DNA of 64,000 nt from Coenobita brevimanus (lineage: Eukaryota; Arthropoda; Malacostraca; Decapoda; Coenobitidae), in the NCBI GenBank assembly GCA_032717465.1, contig CM064669.1, positions 50,552,194 through 50,616,193 on the forward strand, given 5' to 3'. Numbering within the stretch: position 1 is the first letter of the stretch; each line of letters opens with the position of its first letter. Below the pieces are notes generated by a model. That model made no database searches. It saw nothing but the letters and a program-made list of their open reading frames with translations, and had not been told where the DNA came from. The translations under genes and the position numbers were made by a program. Below, piece after piece: positions 10,100 to 25,200 of the stretch.

Positions 10100-12560
10100 T
10101 TAAAAATAAATAAGAGGATTCTGAGGGCTAAGAAGCTGGGTGGCTGTTTCTAACTATATTCAGCACAAGTGTGTAATGCTTTAGTTATCAGTCTATATTT
10201 CTGAATAAAAAGAATAAAGATAATTTCTTGGTGAAGGTGCAATTGATATTGTTTTGCTAGACCCCAATAGTTTACTCTTACAGAAACAAATGCTACCTCG
10301 TATTTTTTTTTTTTTTTTTTTTTCACGTTTGGCTTTAGTGAAAAGATCATAGACATAAGGCATTACCGTTAAGAAACATCGAGAGCCAGATATAATTTAC
10401 AAGCCAGTTACAGCCCTGTGATCTGTTGGTATGCATGTTTGAGATAATTCCTACTAGAACAAAAAAGCAAAAACAATCCATATGTAGTACAAAAGTAACC
10501 AAACATTGACTTTACCGAAGCTCACCCCCATGTGACTCCATTCATTAAACTTCACTTTCAGTTGATGGATTTAGACATTTTAGAGCCACATTCCAAGTAA
10601 CACCGGAGTGCTTGGAGCAATTCAAACATTTATTTATATCACCGGGCTGTTCTGTTGTGCCATTAACATTCTAATGTTGACACAGTCTGGAAGTTAGATA
10701 CAAGGGGTATCGAGGTGTAAAGGCTCATAATCCAATTCCAGTCTGCCCCATATGAACAGGAGCACAAGGGGCTCAGGGTTAGGCTACTCTGTCCTAACAT
10801 TTAAGGTAAGGGGGCAGTGTGTGTGCAAGAAACCCCCAACCACCCCTCAGGTGGAAATCCCTACAGGCTCCATTTGATTGAAGTATCTTACCCTACTAGA
10901 CCATTAGGCATCATTTGGTTATGTGGTTATCACCCAGCATTGTACCAAGGTGTAACGGACAAAATGAATCATTTAGGAAGAAATGCTATGAAGTTTCCAA
11001 TACCATCAAGAATAAATCCCTTATTCATTATCTGGCAATCATATTCCCATCATCTCTGGCCTTCAGCTATTAGTACAAGCAGTGAAAAAAAAAAAAAAAA
11101 GTATGAGTAGCAGAGATATTTTTAGTTTACTACATAGCAGAAGGAACCAAACCTAGTCCCTGTTAAAGTCACAGTAGACTCAGTACAGTATAACAAAATG
11201 CAGTAATTGGTTGCTGGAGTCTCATGGTCAGGAATTTTTTTTTTTTTTCCCTCTATAAAAACTCAATAAAACTTACAATCACTGCATAAATGGAGGATGC
11301 TATACTCTCTCCACTTTAACCTGGCTTAACATTCCTCTCGAATGCTTAGCCGTAAGAAAAGATTATGACTATAATGCTGCTAAGAAATGGTATGGAAAGG
11401 AATTAGAGCCATAGCAGTGTCTTTTTCTGTGACTGAGCTATAGGAAATAAGTGTAAAAGATGAAAATCTGAATCAAATCTATATAAAAGAGCTACGTGTC
11501 TGGTACTACAAGAATGATGGATAAGGAGGGGTTATCATCTTCATCCAGGTCTCTTGCCTACTGTAGGATGGCAAGAAGTTGGGTTCAGTAATAGGGTAAG
11601 GAGAAAGATGGTACCAATATATGTTTTATTAAGTGAAAACCACAGTTAGCAGCACTTTATACTGGCGGCCACACGACCCTTGAAGGTGCTACGGACAGCT
11701 TGCAACCTCACCTCTTTGTCTTGGAATACACAAAATATATAATAGTACAGCAGAGTAACAACTGTAATAATACCTATCAAAGTAACAAAAAATTATAACA
11801 AACATCTTTTCAAAGTTTTTTTTTTTTTTACATTTTTTCACAATGGTTTATTAATAAGATTTGTTAGCCCTTCCATTAGACCCTGGATTTAAAAGGCTGA
11901 GCCCATAGTGAGAGAGAGGTGGTGGCGTTGGTGCAGTCTTAGCTTGTATTCCTGTCCTTCTATTATCTCTTCTTTATTTCATTTCTGCATATGGTGTATT
12001 AATAATCCCTTGTATGTTGTGCACTCTCTTGGCATGGATAAGGCTTAAACAGCATACAGGAAAATAGTGTCACCTCTACCTTTACATTTATTACATGGTA
12101 CATAACTAATCTTCTGTAAGTTTTCGTACGTTATGCATGTAATCTATCTCAATATGACAAACAGCATACAGGAGAGTATTATGGTGTCATAAGCAAAATA
12201 AATCCCCAAGGAAGAGATAATAGTATACCTGCTCAGCTGATGAGAATACTAGCCTTCATTTGACACCTCAGTGACATCAAATAACGACTGATATTGTAAA
12301 AGAAGGAAAAATAATGACAGGTGAAAAGGAAAAGTGATTATGTATAAAATCTTGATAGGGAGAAAAATCTAGAGTATATATACATCGTAAATATACATGT
12401 TACGTAAATATATATATATACTATATATATACATATATGGTATATATATATACATATATATAATCTTACCAACAAACTTCCAAGGAAACATAATTTTCAT
12501 CCAGGGCCTTTGTCTGATTACATTTAGCGGTGTTCCTCTCACTAGGAAGACTGGGCACAG

Positions 12561-12596
<36 letters not shown>

Positions 12597-13850
12597 ACGC
12601 ACTTTGTAGCATAAATTTCTCTTATGGGTGAATGTTTCCAATTAGCGTTGGCCAGAGCAGGTCAGGGGTCGTCAACATGCAGCAAGACAGTGAGGGAGGT
12701 CCATTGAATGACTTTTTTGTTAGATCTGGCCAGGACTCTGAAATCCAGGGCGATTTTTTTGTCTTTTTAAAAGTTTAATTTTTCTTTGGATTTCTGTGGT
12801 CGATGTTATTGAGTCCTGGTCTTGATATGGTGTGATTTCTCTGTTCCCAAAATGTGATGTACTGTATTAACAAAATGGGATTCTAGGTGGAAGTGGTAAT
12901 CCATGAAAAACATGCCCCCCCTAAACACCACACAGCTTCAGTTGATTAAAAAAAAAAAATAAAAAAAAATATAAAAAAAAAGTATATAAATGATATAACC
13001 AGACAGGAATGATCCCCCAATCAAACTTGTCCAGTGCAGAAGGCAATTCAATAACTTGTTATTACGGTTGTACAGCTAAATTCTCTGACCCTACACCATT
13101 GCACATACTGTACAATTAAAAATGAATATGAATTGGCAGAGTTAATCCTAAGCTTTAAAATTCTGAATAATATATCTGAAATAACTATAGTAATATCAAT
13201 TGTAACTGATAAAATAATAAATGTTAATTTTCACGGATCAACAAATATAAAATTAGGATTTGTCAACAAACCACCATCATACCGTAGAAAAAAAAAAAAA
13301 AATTGATCTGGAACAGAACACAAAAGAAACTGTTCATGTATTGTACTGAAATGGAAGAGTATCAGTGTATGCAGCAAACCATTGTCCAGTCTTAATGATA
13401 AACTCCTATGCATAGTACTGTAGTAAGCCTGGTGGCTGTCCCCTTACACAGGAAGAGAATGAGTCCTGGTGTTAGGTAGAGTAGGGTAAGGTTGGGTCTT
13501 GGAAGGCAGGACAGGGCATGGAGAAGAAGGGCAAACTACTAATTCTCAATGCTTTACCATCACAAAGTTGGCAAGGAAATGGAAAGTTTTATAACCAGAC
13601 GTGCTATACACAGACAAACAAGGGCCCCATTTATCCATCTCATTTATCCCGTTACTGTCAACATGTAAACAAGGTTCCTATTTGCCTATCTTATTTATCT
13701 TCATTTATCTTATTACTGTTAACAATGATAAACCACCACATGAAGCCGTATCAGCCACTACAACTGCATCCATCTCTTCTAGTGTCCACCTCTCCAAGAA
13801 TCCTCTCCTTGCCTCCTCCAGCCCCTCCTGCCTCTTCAGTGCTCTGACTT
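10100..13850. other. AT-rich repeat region; probable vigilin 3' UTR and intergenic sequence
   Basis: No coding region is supportable. The part nearest 13850 is expected to be the vigilin 3' UTR on the minus strand; its end is not visible. Features seen are long A or T tracts (about 10302-10323, 11085-11100, 12565-12592), an (AT)n patch at 12405-12462, and a copy of dispersed family E at about 11330-11520. There is also a fragment around 10800-10965 that resembles the body of the element at 42972-43160 (GGTTATGTGGTTATCACCCAGC). Confidence 0.5.
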
Positions 13851-13982
13851 CTAACGGCGTGGACCCCAGGTGGTTGGGGCCAGGTTCGGCACAGCCCGGG
13901 TACCCATAGAAGGGAAGTCCTCTGAAGAGTCCATGTTCGGGGCCTCCTGGGTCCATGGGGCTCCACTCACCACAAAGCCCTG
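13851..13982 (-). CDS. HDLBP: Vigilin last coding exon (conserved C-terminal tail)
   Basis: The exon follows acceptor CTTTACAG and encodes QGFVVSGAPWT, then a linker with SSEDFPSMG, then TWGPRR and a TAG stop. This tail has no KH fold but is one of the more conserved end motifs of vigilins (GFVVRDAPW... and WGPKR in vertebrates). It confirms that the gene is complete at its 3' end. Confidence 0.9.
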   Translation of the reverse strand, partial: QGFVVSGAPWTQEAPNMDSSEDFPSMGTRAVPNLAPTTWGPRR

Positions 13983-16900
13983 CTGTAAAGAGGTAAACAT
14001 TCATAACACACATTTAAAAATCTTGATTCTGTTTATTATATTCAGTGGAAGAAACTATCACTACCATCATCAACCTGCTGACCTTTCTTCCAACTAAAAT
14101 TCTGGAAAGGTAGGATGCAGATACAAGAAGTGAGAAAGCATAAAAGTGAGATTTATCAATAACATGTCCAATGAACTGAGTCAAACACTACTTTGCACAT
14201 TATTTATCTAAAGAGCCCTGGATCTGTATTACAGGTCTAACCATCATCACATTTTCATATTTCTTCTTTACTGATGCACTTTACATGCTAAATGGTCACT
14301 GTCAACTATAAATTTACCAATCTAGTCACCCTGTGCTAGGTAGCACTTGTCAAAGGTATGACTACTACTGAGATCAAGACAAGGTTACCAAACACCACAA
14401 AAAACTTATTTGAGAGTTTCAACTTCTGCAAGTGTTTTAGGAACATACCCTTCATGAATGTCCTGGTGTACAGACATGCTCCCACCTTCTCTTTCATATC
14501 AATGCCTCAATACCTCCGTTTCAGGGTTACATGAAGCATTACACTAACTGTACTGTGTTGATTAAGCTACTGCAAGTAAAACATTACTTTGTTCACTTTA
14601 ACTAGGCATAAAATTGTCCCTTATCCATCTTGAATGCTGAACTGCAACAAAAAATTAACAACAGAATACCATACGATGCTGGTAATGAAGAGAATGTATG
14701 GTAATGATGGTGAGCCATACTTTTATGCTGCAACTGAGCTATGTAAAATACTATAAAAGAATGAAAACCTCTACCTAGTTACAATGAATGACCTATAGTA
14801 ACAAGTTCACTGCAAACACTTGGATTTACCTCATTCTTCCTCTGTGCACCACCACCCACGTCATTTCCAGCTTGGGTTGGTGAGGTGGGGCTGCCACTGG
14901 CATTGGAGTAGAATGACTGGGGTGCTTGTTGGTTGCGGGGATTTAGATACTGCTCCATGTCCTCGCGTTCCACAATATCCTGCATGTACTCCTCGGACAA
15001 GTTCAGCAGATGGTCACGACACTCCTCCACATTCTCTGGGGCCCCCATGATGGTTACCAGGTTGGGGTCGTCATCTCCACGAGGGAATTTGATCTCGACC
15101 TAGTGGATTTGACATGAACAGATTTTGAATGTAATGGATATTTACATGGCTTTGTAGGCTTTATTCAGCCCAAGATACATCCACCCAACCTACTACTGTA
15201 GTTAAGTGATACTGTATTTAAACTACAGTAATAAACTAGACATGAGAGGCACCCAGTTTCTTGCTGCAGCCTCCACAAACCCACAACATCCTCTACAGTA
15301 CATGGCAGCACATCCACCCACACCAAGGAACATCAAAACAACACCCAGCACACGATACCATACACAAATACTGTCATCTCTCCCCCCTCGCCCACCTCAG
15401 ACCAGCTTCCAGAAGCATATCCACACTCAGATCACTCGCCGCTCCATTCAGTCACTTAAAGACCACACACAGCTGCATGCACGGCCTCCTGACATCCACC
15501 CTTCTGAATCCTATCTTCCTCATGAGGACAGGGTCCACCTGGCCATCCAGCCCTCTTAAGCTACTAGAAGAGCCTGGATGACTCCGTCGCTGATGCTTGT
15601 CCGGGATGCAACACAGCACACCATACTATTAAGCACATTATGGAAGACTGCATTGCACACAATCACCCACTCCAACAACACAACATACACTCTTTGAGAG
15701 CTCTGTGGGAAAGCCCGGTCTCGGCCATGGCCTTCCTAAGAGACTCGGGGCTGTTTGGCCAGACTGCCTAGGGAACAACTACTACTACTACCACCTCAAA
15801 AGTAGGTTTACTTTACTGAATAATCCTCACTCCAATTTTAGGTAAGAACTGAATAAACCTAATAATTGTGGCTTCTGGCTGGATGGTTATGCTATCATCT
15901 ATCTTTGGCTGCAGTAAGTGCAGTAGAAACTTAACAGTCTTCCTTAAATATGTCCCTTCCTGGGTAAGTGCAAATTAGCCATATGTTATTTACCAAACAT
16001 TACAAAAAGGATACTAGATTCTACACAAATTCTCACATATGGGCAACTGTACTGCATGTAATCAAACCTCACCTTATATTCTTCCATGACCTTCCTGATG
16101 GCACGGCCTCGACTGCCGATCAAGCGTGAGTGGATGCGGCTGTCAATCTCCACAGTTTCACGCACCATCTTGTCCAGGTCACCAGTGATGGCCAGGATGT
16201 CATCTTTGGCCAAGTTGACATTGCGTTCATACCCGGTAATGGTGATGATATTCTCCTCAGGGTCACCACGAGGAGGGAACTGGATATTGACTTCATGCTT
16301 TTCCCGGATCTTGGTGATGACGGCCCCGCGCTTTCCAATGATCTTCGGGTGATATTCAGGGTCCACCTCTATGCGAAGCTGGAAGGAGCGGGCTTTGCGA
16401 TCAAGCTCCTCCTCTTCTAGCTGCCTTACTTTCTCCCTCAAGGCTTCCCTGGCACGCTCAGCATTGGCAGGAGGGCCAGTGATGCGGATAATATCGCTCT
16501 GCTCCTGAGCTGGTGGCACTTGGATATTGACATCATATTCAGTCATCATGCTCCGCACATTCTCACCCTTCTGTCCAATAATGAAACGGTGGTGTCTGAA
16601 GGAAACCTGCTCCTCTAGTACCACTGGCACCAAAGCCAGCAAGGCATCTCTTGCACCTTCACACTGGTCCTTCTTACCCATGATCCGCACAATATCCTGG
16701 GGCCGTGCAGGGGGGGCTCCTTCCCCATCCTCTCCCTCACCATTGACTTGTGGCTCCTCCTCCCCATTCACCGTGTGTCCCATGCCAGCGTCTTTTTCCG
16801 GGAATTTCACCTGGACGTCAAACTGTGTGGTAATGGCCTGCACTTTGCTGCCACGTGCCCCCATCACCGTGCGGTGGTAACGCTGGGGAATCACCACCTC

Positions 16901-19191
16901 TAGCTGCACCATTTCTTCAAGGTCTCGTACAATCTCCTGAATCCTTGTTTTTGCTCCTTCTACACACTCCTTTGCACCCTTCAGAGTAACCTGGAAAAGA
17001 AAAGATCACCTGAGTATGACCTGAGGAAGTTGTAGAAACACAAAACAATTTTATATTACACTTAGATCTATGCTATCCACCTGTACAGTATTTACACACA
17101 ATATTGCAAAACACTTAAAAAGACAAGAAATACGATGATCGGCATGAACACTTAAAAAATGCAAGAAATATGACAGCCAGCATTTTTCTGAAGGTACAAA
17201 CAAGTACAATGAGATCTAACCTTGTCCCCTTGCACCCCAGATCTAGGGAAGGACACAGTGACTCCACCGTACTGGTCTGCTATCTGACGCAGCACCTCCC
17301 CACGTCGCGTCACAAAGTGTCGGTGGTGGCGTGGGTCAACAGTCATCGTGTCCTCCACAATCAGATCCAGCTCCCTGATTGTGGCTTCCAACTGCTCCTT
17401 AGCCTTGGCAATGGCATCCTGAGGGGAAAAGGGATGAAGGGAAGAGAAGGTTGGAGTATGAGCCGAGATACACCACAAGGATTAGAAAAGCTGTGAAGGA
17501 GGAATGAAAACAGAGGGGGCGTGGGAATGTGAGAGGAGAATGACAGTGGAGGGGATAAGCGAATGTGTGTGGAAGAATGACAACAGAGGGGGAGGAAAAA
17601 TGAGACGATGAATGACAGTGGAGAGGGGATGGAATGAAAACAGAACCAAGGCAGACTACAGTACAGTTTATTCAAGGATACATGGCTAGTCTATTTCAAT
17701 CACCTGTTGGGGATTAAGCTATAGTATGTAGCAAGGTAACCACTGAAAAGGTTCTTACTATCCCCATCAAATAAAAAAAATAAAGAAATTGATACAGTAT
17801 ACTGTAGGCCTACCCGGTATGAAAAACTAATGTCAGGTTGAAAAATCAGGAAAAACTCAAAAGGAACACCAGTACGGACCCGGGAAAAGAAACACACTCA
17901 AAGAAATACGGAATGGAGAAAACGAGAGTAAAGTTAAAATCCAAAAACGAGCCCTAACAGTTCTTACCTTCTTCCCAATGATAGTGATGAGCTCCCTATC
18001 CTCATCCTTATCAGTGGGGAAGATGATGCGGGCACCGGTAGCATCCCTGATCTTGCGAATGTTGGCACCATTGCGGCCAATCAGGAAACGGTGATGCTGC
18101 TGTCTGGCGCGCACCTGATGGGAGGGAAAGAGGCAGATTTAAAGTTACAATCCTGACAGACAAACATTGTAATTCCTCAACAATGTTTCAAAACACCACC
18201 TGGCAAGAGCGTTGGAGCTGCTGCATGGCTACTCAGTCAAGATTAAGAATAATGGCATCTACATATCTAGACAAGCTTATTTGATGATTATACACTGCAA
18301 TGTAAATGCACCTACTGTACTGTATATATATAGCTTTCCTAAAGTGGCTTACAGTTAACATTAGTACATTCATTACAAATCAACAACCCTTCAACTGCCA
18401 TGGATAAAAATAAAGACTGAGGAAAGGACTGACCTCAGTGGTGTAACTAGCCAGCTGCTTCTCATTGCTCAGCTCCACCAACATCTGTTTAGCTTTGTGC
18501 ACGTCCTCCTTGGGTCCACGGATGGTCACCTAGGCAATCACAATGAACCCCAAATTAGTGTTGATGAATGCAAAACCCAATATTTCACCTTTAAACAGAC
18601 CTGGTTGTCAATTATTCACTTTCATTACATTATCTCAAAGACTATATAGTCCAAGAAGTACCTTGGCTAACTAGAAAAATAACATTTTACACTAATTCAA
18701 GGAGTGAATTCATTTATATATATTGCTCAATCTGAACTAATTTAGTGGGCACAGGGGGAAGAGGGATGGAGGATGGAGGAGTAGGAGAAGGGAGAGACAG
18801 GGAGGGATGGAGAGAAAAAAAAAGGAGGGAAAAGAAATAATAAATATTACCTTATCTGAGCTCTTCTCTGGTGGTGGGAACTTAATGGCAACTCCACCAC
18901 ACTCCTCACTAACACTCTGGATCAGCTTCCCACCGGCGCCGATCATAGAGTTGTGGAACTTTGCCGGGATGATGATGTCCACCTCCACAATGCTGGCCTG
19001 AGATGGCAAACAATGGAATGAGATTTTCATACTGATAAGGTTACAGAATGTCCCTACACAGACAGTTCTTGTTTTAAGTGATGGATGTTCTAATCCCCAC
19101 CCCCCCTTAAAGTGGAACTGAAAACTGGTGGAAACTGGCACATTAACAACAAACTTAGGAACAGAACATGCAATTTTTCTGCAAAACTACT

Positions 19192-19242
<51 letters not shown>

Positions 19243-22200
19243 TATATAATATATCCATCCATCCATCATCCAATCCTACATCGCCCCATGAGGAGCGTAG
19301 GAGCCCGGGGCTAGGCAGCTGGTCCAGACATTTAAAATGAGAGTTATAATACTGTATATATATCATCAGGATGTCCACTCCCACCTTAGGGCAGGGTGAG
19401 GAGTAGCAACGTCCGGACAGCCTAAGTTTGCCAATCCAATAGGCCACGCTTCCATTCACTCATCATTCAAGCCCTCGGAATCCTGGCTCTATCTGATCTG
19501 CCAGAAACATTAACCACATTCTGTAGCTTCACATACGTGTATCTGACAGTCAATCCGGATGCTGTCACATTAAAAAGGGGTGCCAAATCCCTGATCATGC
19601 ACTTCTCACAGCATTCATCCAGCCAGGTCGATCTCTCGTCAGTCCCCTGGCCCCACTAACTTACATACCTCTCTTCCTCACACACTCATCCTATTTGAAG
19701 TGAAGAAACCTACCAGCTCATCCTGTATTTTTTGAATGCGTTCCCGGGCCTTCTCACAGTTCTCCTTCTTCCCTGTGATGGTGATTTCATCGCTGTTCTG
19801 ACCTTCAGAAGGAAGGTCAATCCTAGTTCCAGTCTCCTCACGGATCTATCCAATGGATTATGGTATGAATTACTCAACAAAATACTTTAATATATGAACA
19901 TTATTCCAGGCGTGTCATTGTTATATTGGATATCAAAAGGAATTCTCCAATTTTCAAGACATAACTGCATTATTATTACCAATTATTATTATTATAGTTA
20001 TTATCATTATACAGTTATGTAATGGTCTACCAAAGTCACTTAGAAAACTGGTGAAGAGTGACTTATACAATGACAGAATAATAACCTTGTTGATGTTTGA
20101 ACCACCCTTGCCGATGATGAACTTGTGGAACTGCCGGTAGATGGACACTTTAACCTGGTAATTGGACTCGATCAGCTCCCTCAACAGCTTCTTCATGTAT
20201 CCATAGCAATGGTCCACATCATCCTTTGGACCACGGATCTTTACAACGTCAGACTGCTCTCCTAAAAAAGTATAAACATTAGGCATCATTCTCATCACTT
20301 TTCCCACTTAAGGGTAAAGTGCGGTACAGTTCAGAGAGTACGGTTCGACAGGACAAAATGTACGGGGTTAACTACCAAAGGACTGTCTGGTGAAACTGAT
20401 CAACTATTCATCGCCACAACAGTCTAACTCATTTATCCACAGCCAAATGAGGTGGATAGTGTATAGAAACAGGAAAAGAAAATGACAACAGCTATGGCAG
20501 CACCACTGTGTAAAGGAATCCCTCTTCAGCATCAAAAGCAGCCTTGACAGATCATTCCCTTCTCTAGAACACTGTGCAAAGCATGGCTGTCTCCAACATA
20601 AAAAATCTACCATTAAATCAGAATGTCTCAAAAGCAGCTTGGTACTTACAAAATAATATAAATAAATATAAACAAATAAAACCATGGCATATGTTACTGC
20701 AGACTGGTATTACTGGAGTTGCATGGAGAGAGACTGACAAATGAGGAAGTGAAGGAGCACTGTGGTGTGGATGAGGATGTGATAGAAAGCATTAGGAGAA
20801 ATACACTGAGGCGGTTTGGTAACGTGGGGAGGATGGAGAGTGCGAGACTAACAAGGAGGGTGTACGTGAGTGAGGTGGAGGGGGGGAAAGGGAGGGGGTG
20901 GCCAAGGATGAGATGGAGGGATGGAGTGGAGGTATACGAGAGAAGGGGGTGTGAGCTGGGAGCAGGACAGTGAAATGGTGGGGGACTGGATGACATGAAG
21001 GCAAGTTTGTGGCCACCCATCATGGGATTAAGGTGTCTAGCAATAAACAGATAGATACAGACTTTCTAAGTGTCATGGAAAATTTTGGTTTTTCAAACAT
21101 TCTTACCTGGATCTGGGAATGAAATCTGGACTTGGTTAAATCGGTCCCTGATCTCCTTAATCTTATCCCCCTTTGTGCCAATGATGGTACGATGGAAACG
21201 CTGCTCAATGATGATGTCACGTTCCTTCTCATTCTCCATCTTTGTCACCAGTTCCTCCAGCTCCTGCACCAAAAATAAATTCAGTACAGTTGTGGACAGC
21301 AATATCACTATTTTTTAGTTGAATAAATATAAAAATTCGACAGCATATTCCCATCCTCAGATGAGAAAAAAATGAAGGTGATGATCACTATATACCTTTA
21401 TTTCTTCACTGTTTGCCAAAAATGCTGTTTCAAGAAGTTTGTCAATCTGAGAATCTATTACAGTATATCCATATATTTCTTCTATCATGCACATACCTTC
21501 CTGGCCTGAGCAACTCCTTCAGGGCTGCCCTCTAGTCGAATAAGATTGCTGCCGTCAGCCTCTGAGATGTTGATCAGCACACCAGTGTCATTCCTGATAC
21601 GGTTGATGTTGGAGCCACTCTTCCCAATGATGTGCTTGTAAAATCTGAAGCGATAGAACACTACTATGTAAAAAGCAAAACATAAGTTATTTTTATTTAT
21701 TTATCTTTTTTACTGAACTCCTTGGCATGCATATAATGACCAGTGCCACTAACCACTATTCCATCTTTATCAAACCATTCAGTTTAGGGAAGACCTCTTG
21801 ACATGGAGGCTACCCACAGAAACAGCGATGTATAGCATACTCAGGACAACCCAGACATTACATTTAATTCCTTCAGTACAATGACAACAATTTAATTCTG
21901 CTTACCACTAGATGACCTGATTTTGCTGAAGATGCACCCTGAACAACAGAGGTTGACATGGAACAATACAATAAACTAGCTCAATTACAGTAAATAAAAA
22001 TCAGTACTGCTTACTTGGGGTCAACAGTGATTTGATCATAAGTAAGTTTGCTCTTCATCTCGGCAATCATGGTCTCCAACTTCTCCCGGGCAATATCAAC
22101 TTCTTCAGGAGGCCCTTCGAGCTTGATCCCACCCTGCTTGTCAGTGAACTCCACATGAACCTAACAGGAAGTAGAGTTTTCAGGCATTAGTCAAGAATGG

Positions 22201-25200
22201 ATAAAGCTTGATTACAGGACTTAATATTGCATACAAGTAGAATTCCACATGAACCTAACAGGAAGCAGAACTTTCATGCATTAATTGAGAAAGGTGAAAG
22301 CATAACAATGGGCTTGACATTGCAAACAAGTATTGGTTAACACTGGCTGTTTGAACCTCTTGAATCTGAATGAGGTCTTTCAAGTATATTTTAGACACAC
22401 CTCTTCTAGAAGGGATTAATGAAGGCTGTACTTAACTTCTTCACTGCAACAAGTCTGTTTAATGCTGAATAGTCACCAGGAGGTGTGAAAAACAAAATAA
22501 AAAATACAACCCTGTGCTTAGAGGTTAAATGTGTAAGTGGTCTGGAAGTAGGTGTTTGTTAAACAGGACACTGCTTAACACTGGCAGTTTCAAAGTTGAA
22601 GTGATCTGAAAGTATACTGTATGTTTGTATATAAGAACAGTGACATCACATACAGTACCAGCACATTATGAGAAGCTGGATTATATTTCAAATGACCAAT
22701 AATGACCGACTCTGGCTAACTTTGGCCAGACTGTGACATTCATTCAGTACTATACCATTAATTCAAGCTGCATTCACTCGTCAATATGGATACAGGTCAA
22801 ATTGCAGGGACTTGTAAGTACTAAAGAGGTGGTGTGCATGGGTCTTTTGTGGCACCAGTGTATTTGTGTCAGTGTCACATCTACTGTGGTTTGGCTACTG
22901 TACTGGTATTGTTCCAACATAGTAAACATAAGGTGTAAACATATATACATCAGTGTCACAAAAGACCTCCTTTATGCCACCCCCTGTAGTAGACAAGTGG
23001 AGACTGTTGTACACATGGGTGACCTTATGAGAAACAATAACATTCTTTGTAAATGATGTCTTACTTTTGGGAGATCCTGGGTGATCTGCCTGATGTTGGC
23101 ACCTTTACGACCAATGATAAACTTGTGAAGCCAGGTGGGAGCTTCAACATCAGCAGTTACCACACTATTGGCCTTGGCATATACCAGTGTCAGTGCTGTG
23201 GGAGGAATGCCAATGTCTCTATCATATTTCAGGATAAAAATAAAAATAATCATGATTATCTATACTTCTTTTCCCACTCAAAGATGGGGTCAGGTAAGGT
23301 CCAGGAGACTAAAAAAAAACAATGATAAACTAACCAGTCTTCCCAAGTTCATGGGCTGCACTCTCACTAACCATTCAAGTCCCTGGAATCCCGACGCCAC
23401 CTCAGAAGCATAAAAATCCACCCTTACTTTACATAACTGTATACATAAACATTTATCTTCAACACTACAACAGGTGGGCAAAATCCAAACAGTGCCAGTG
23501 TGCACCTTGTCCAAGCTTGTCCTGGGGTCCACGAAGGGTGATGGTCTCAGTGGTGGAATCTGGGGAAGGCATCTCAACAGACACCCCAGTCTCATGAAGA
23601 ATCTCGGCAATATTGGATCCACGAGGACCAATCACATACTTGTGCTGGGACTTTCGCACCTCCACTGACACCATCTGGCATTTTTGCTCCTGCAGAAAGA
23701 AAAATTTTTCCACATTTAATGGCCCACAATAAACAGAGTGGAATGTACACAGCACTCCACTAGACACGCACTGGAGGTGTCTGATGTGTTGCGGGGATGG
23801 CTCAGTTGGTTAGTGTGGACATGGATGTGGCATCTGGGGTAGGAAATGAATAAAGGCTGTATGGTAGATACTGATAAAGACTGAGGTGTCTCCACAACAC
23901 ATGAGAAATCAGCTGGAGGAGTGGAAGTGAAGTGTTATACATGGGAATGGAAAATTTGTATATAGGTCTTTCCCACCACATCGTACTCACTTCGACAATT
24001 CCGAAAAACTTTGGCGTATTTCTGGTTCCACCTTTGACGATAAGTATACAGTATATTTTACCTCAAACTTTACCCAGAGGTTGGAGGAGAACAGTATCTA
24101 ATCGGCAACCCAATTTATGGATGATGCAAATATCCATCCATCCATCCATCATCCAACCCTACGTTGCCCCATGAGGAGCATCAAAGTCCGGGGCTGGGCA
24201 AGTTATTGGTAATATACTCAACAAAATACTCCACAATACCACCAAGGCATTGAATCTGAGACTATCAAGTGACAAGTCTGACTTTTTCCCATGGTTCTCA
24301 GAACCTTGATGGCCAGTGCTGCATGGTAAGAGAAGCCTGGTATAAAATATAATGTGTCCGAGTTCAAGTAATACTTTGCAATACTATTATATATATAACA
24401 CTCCCTCATTTACCTTCAAAATACTCAACAAAACTGAGAAACCAGATAATTCACCATATCTATCCCACCAAAATTCAGAAAATATATTAATCTAACATCA
24501 TTAAAATCCTTAAAGCAAACAAAATAAACATCTGAATTACAAAATTATAAACAATTCATTGCAACTTTAGATCCTTCTTTCTTGGTAATATACTTTTCCA
24601 TTCTCCATCCATCCATCATCCAATCTTACATTGCCCCACAAGAAGTGTAGGAGCCCGGGGCTAGGCAAGTTGGTCCTGACATTTTAGAATGGTCTTTCTC
24701 CATCAACATTTTCCTCAAGCTCCATCTCATCGACTCACTGGCACATGAAACTTTGTATCACCTCAAAATAATTTTCTTTATCCACCCCAACTAAGAAGCC
24801 TTCTGGTGAATATCTTCAAATAACCTCCAAAGTTGTACTTCTCTTTATTCATTCCACTACCTCAATACACCACTACCACACTACCTCAATACACCACTAC
24901 CACACTACCTCAATACACCACTACCACACTACCTCAATACACCACTACCACACTATGTTACTACCTAGCAAAATTATGCCTAACATTTGGTGCTGGTGAG
25001 GGATGCCTTCATGTGGTGGCATCCAGTATGACTGGGCTGTGGAGCTGCCCGGTTATACAAAGTTGTCCTCCAATCCCCTAAAAGAGGTGGAGGGACTACA
25101 GAAGGGCAGCTTCACCCAGCAGTTGAATGGGTTCACCTTTCAGATGAACCTAAGGTCACACCAAGAGCAACAACAGCAATAATAATACTCACCATCTCCT

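Noticed and set aside
15206..15581. Host gene in the vigilin intron
   Set aside because: The frames match a retrotransposon Pol C-terminus, are shifted and end in a short tail. It is a decayed insertion.
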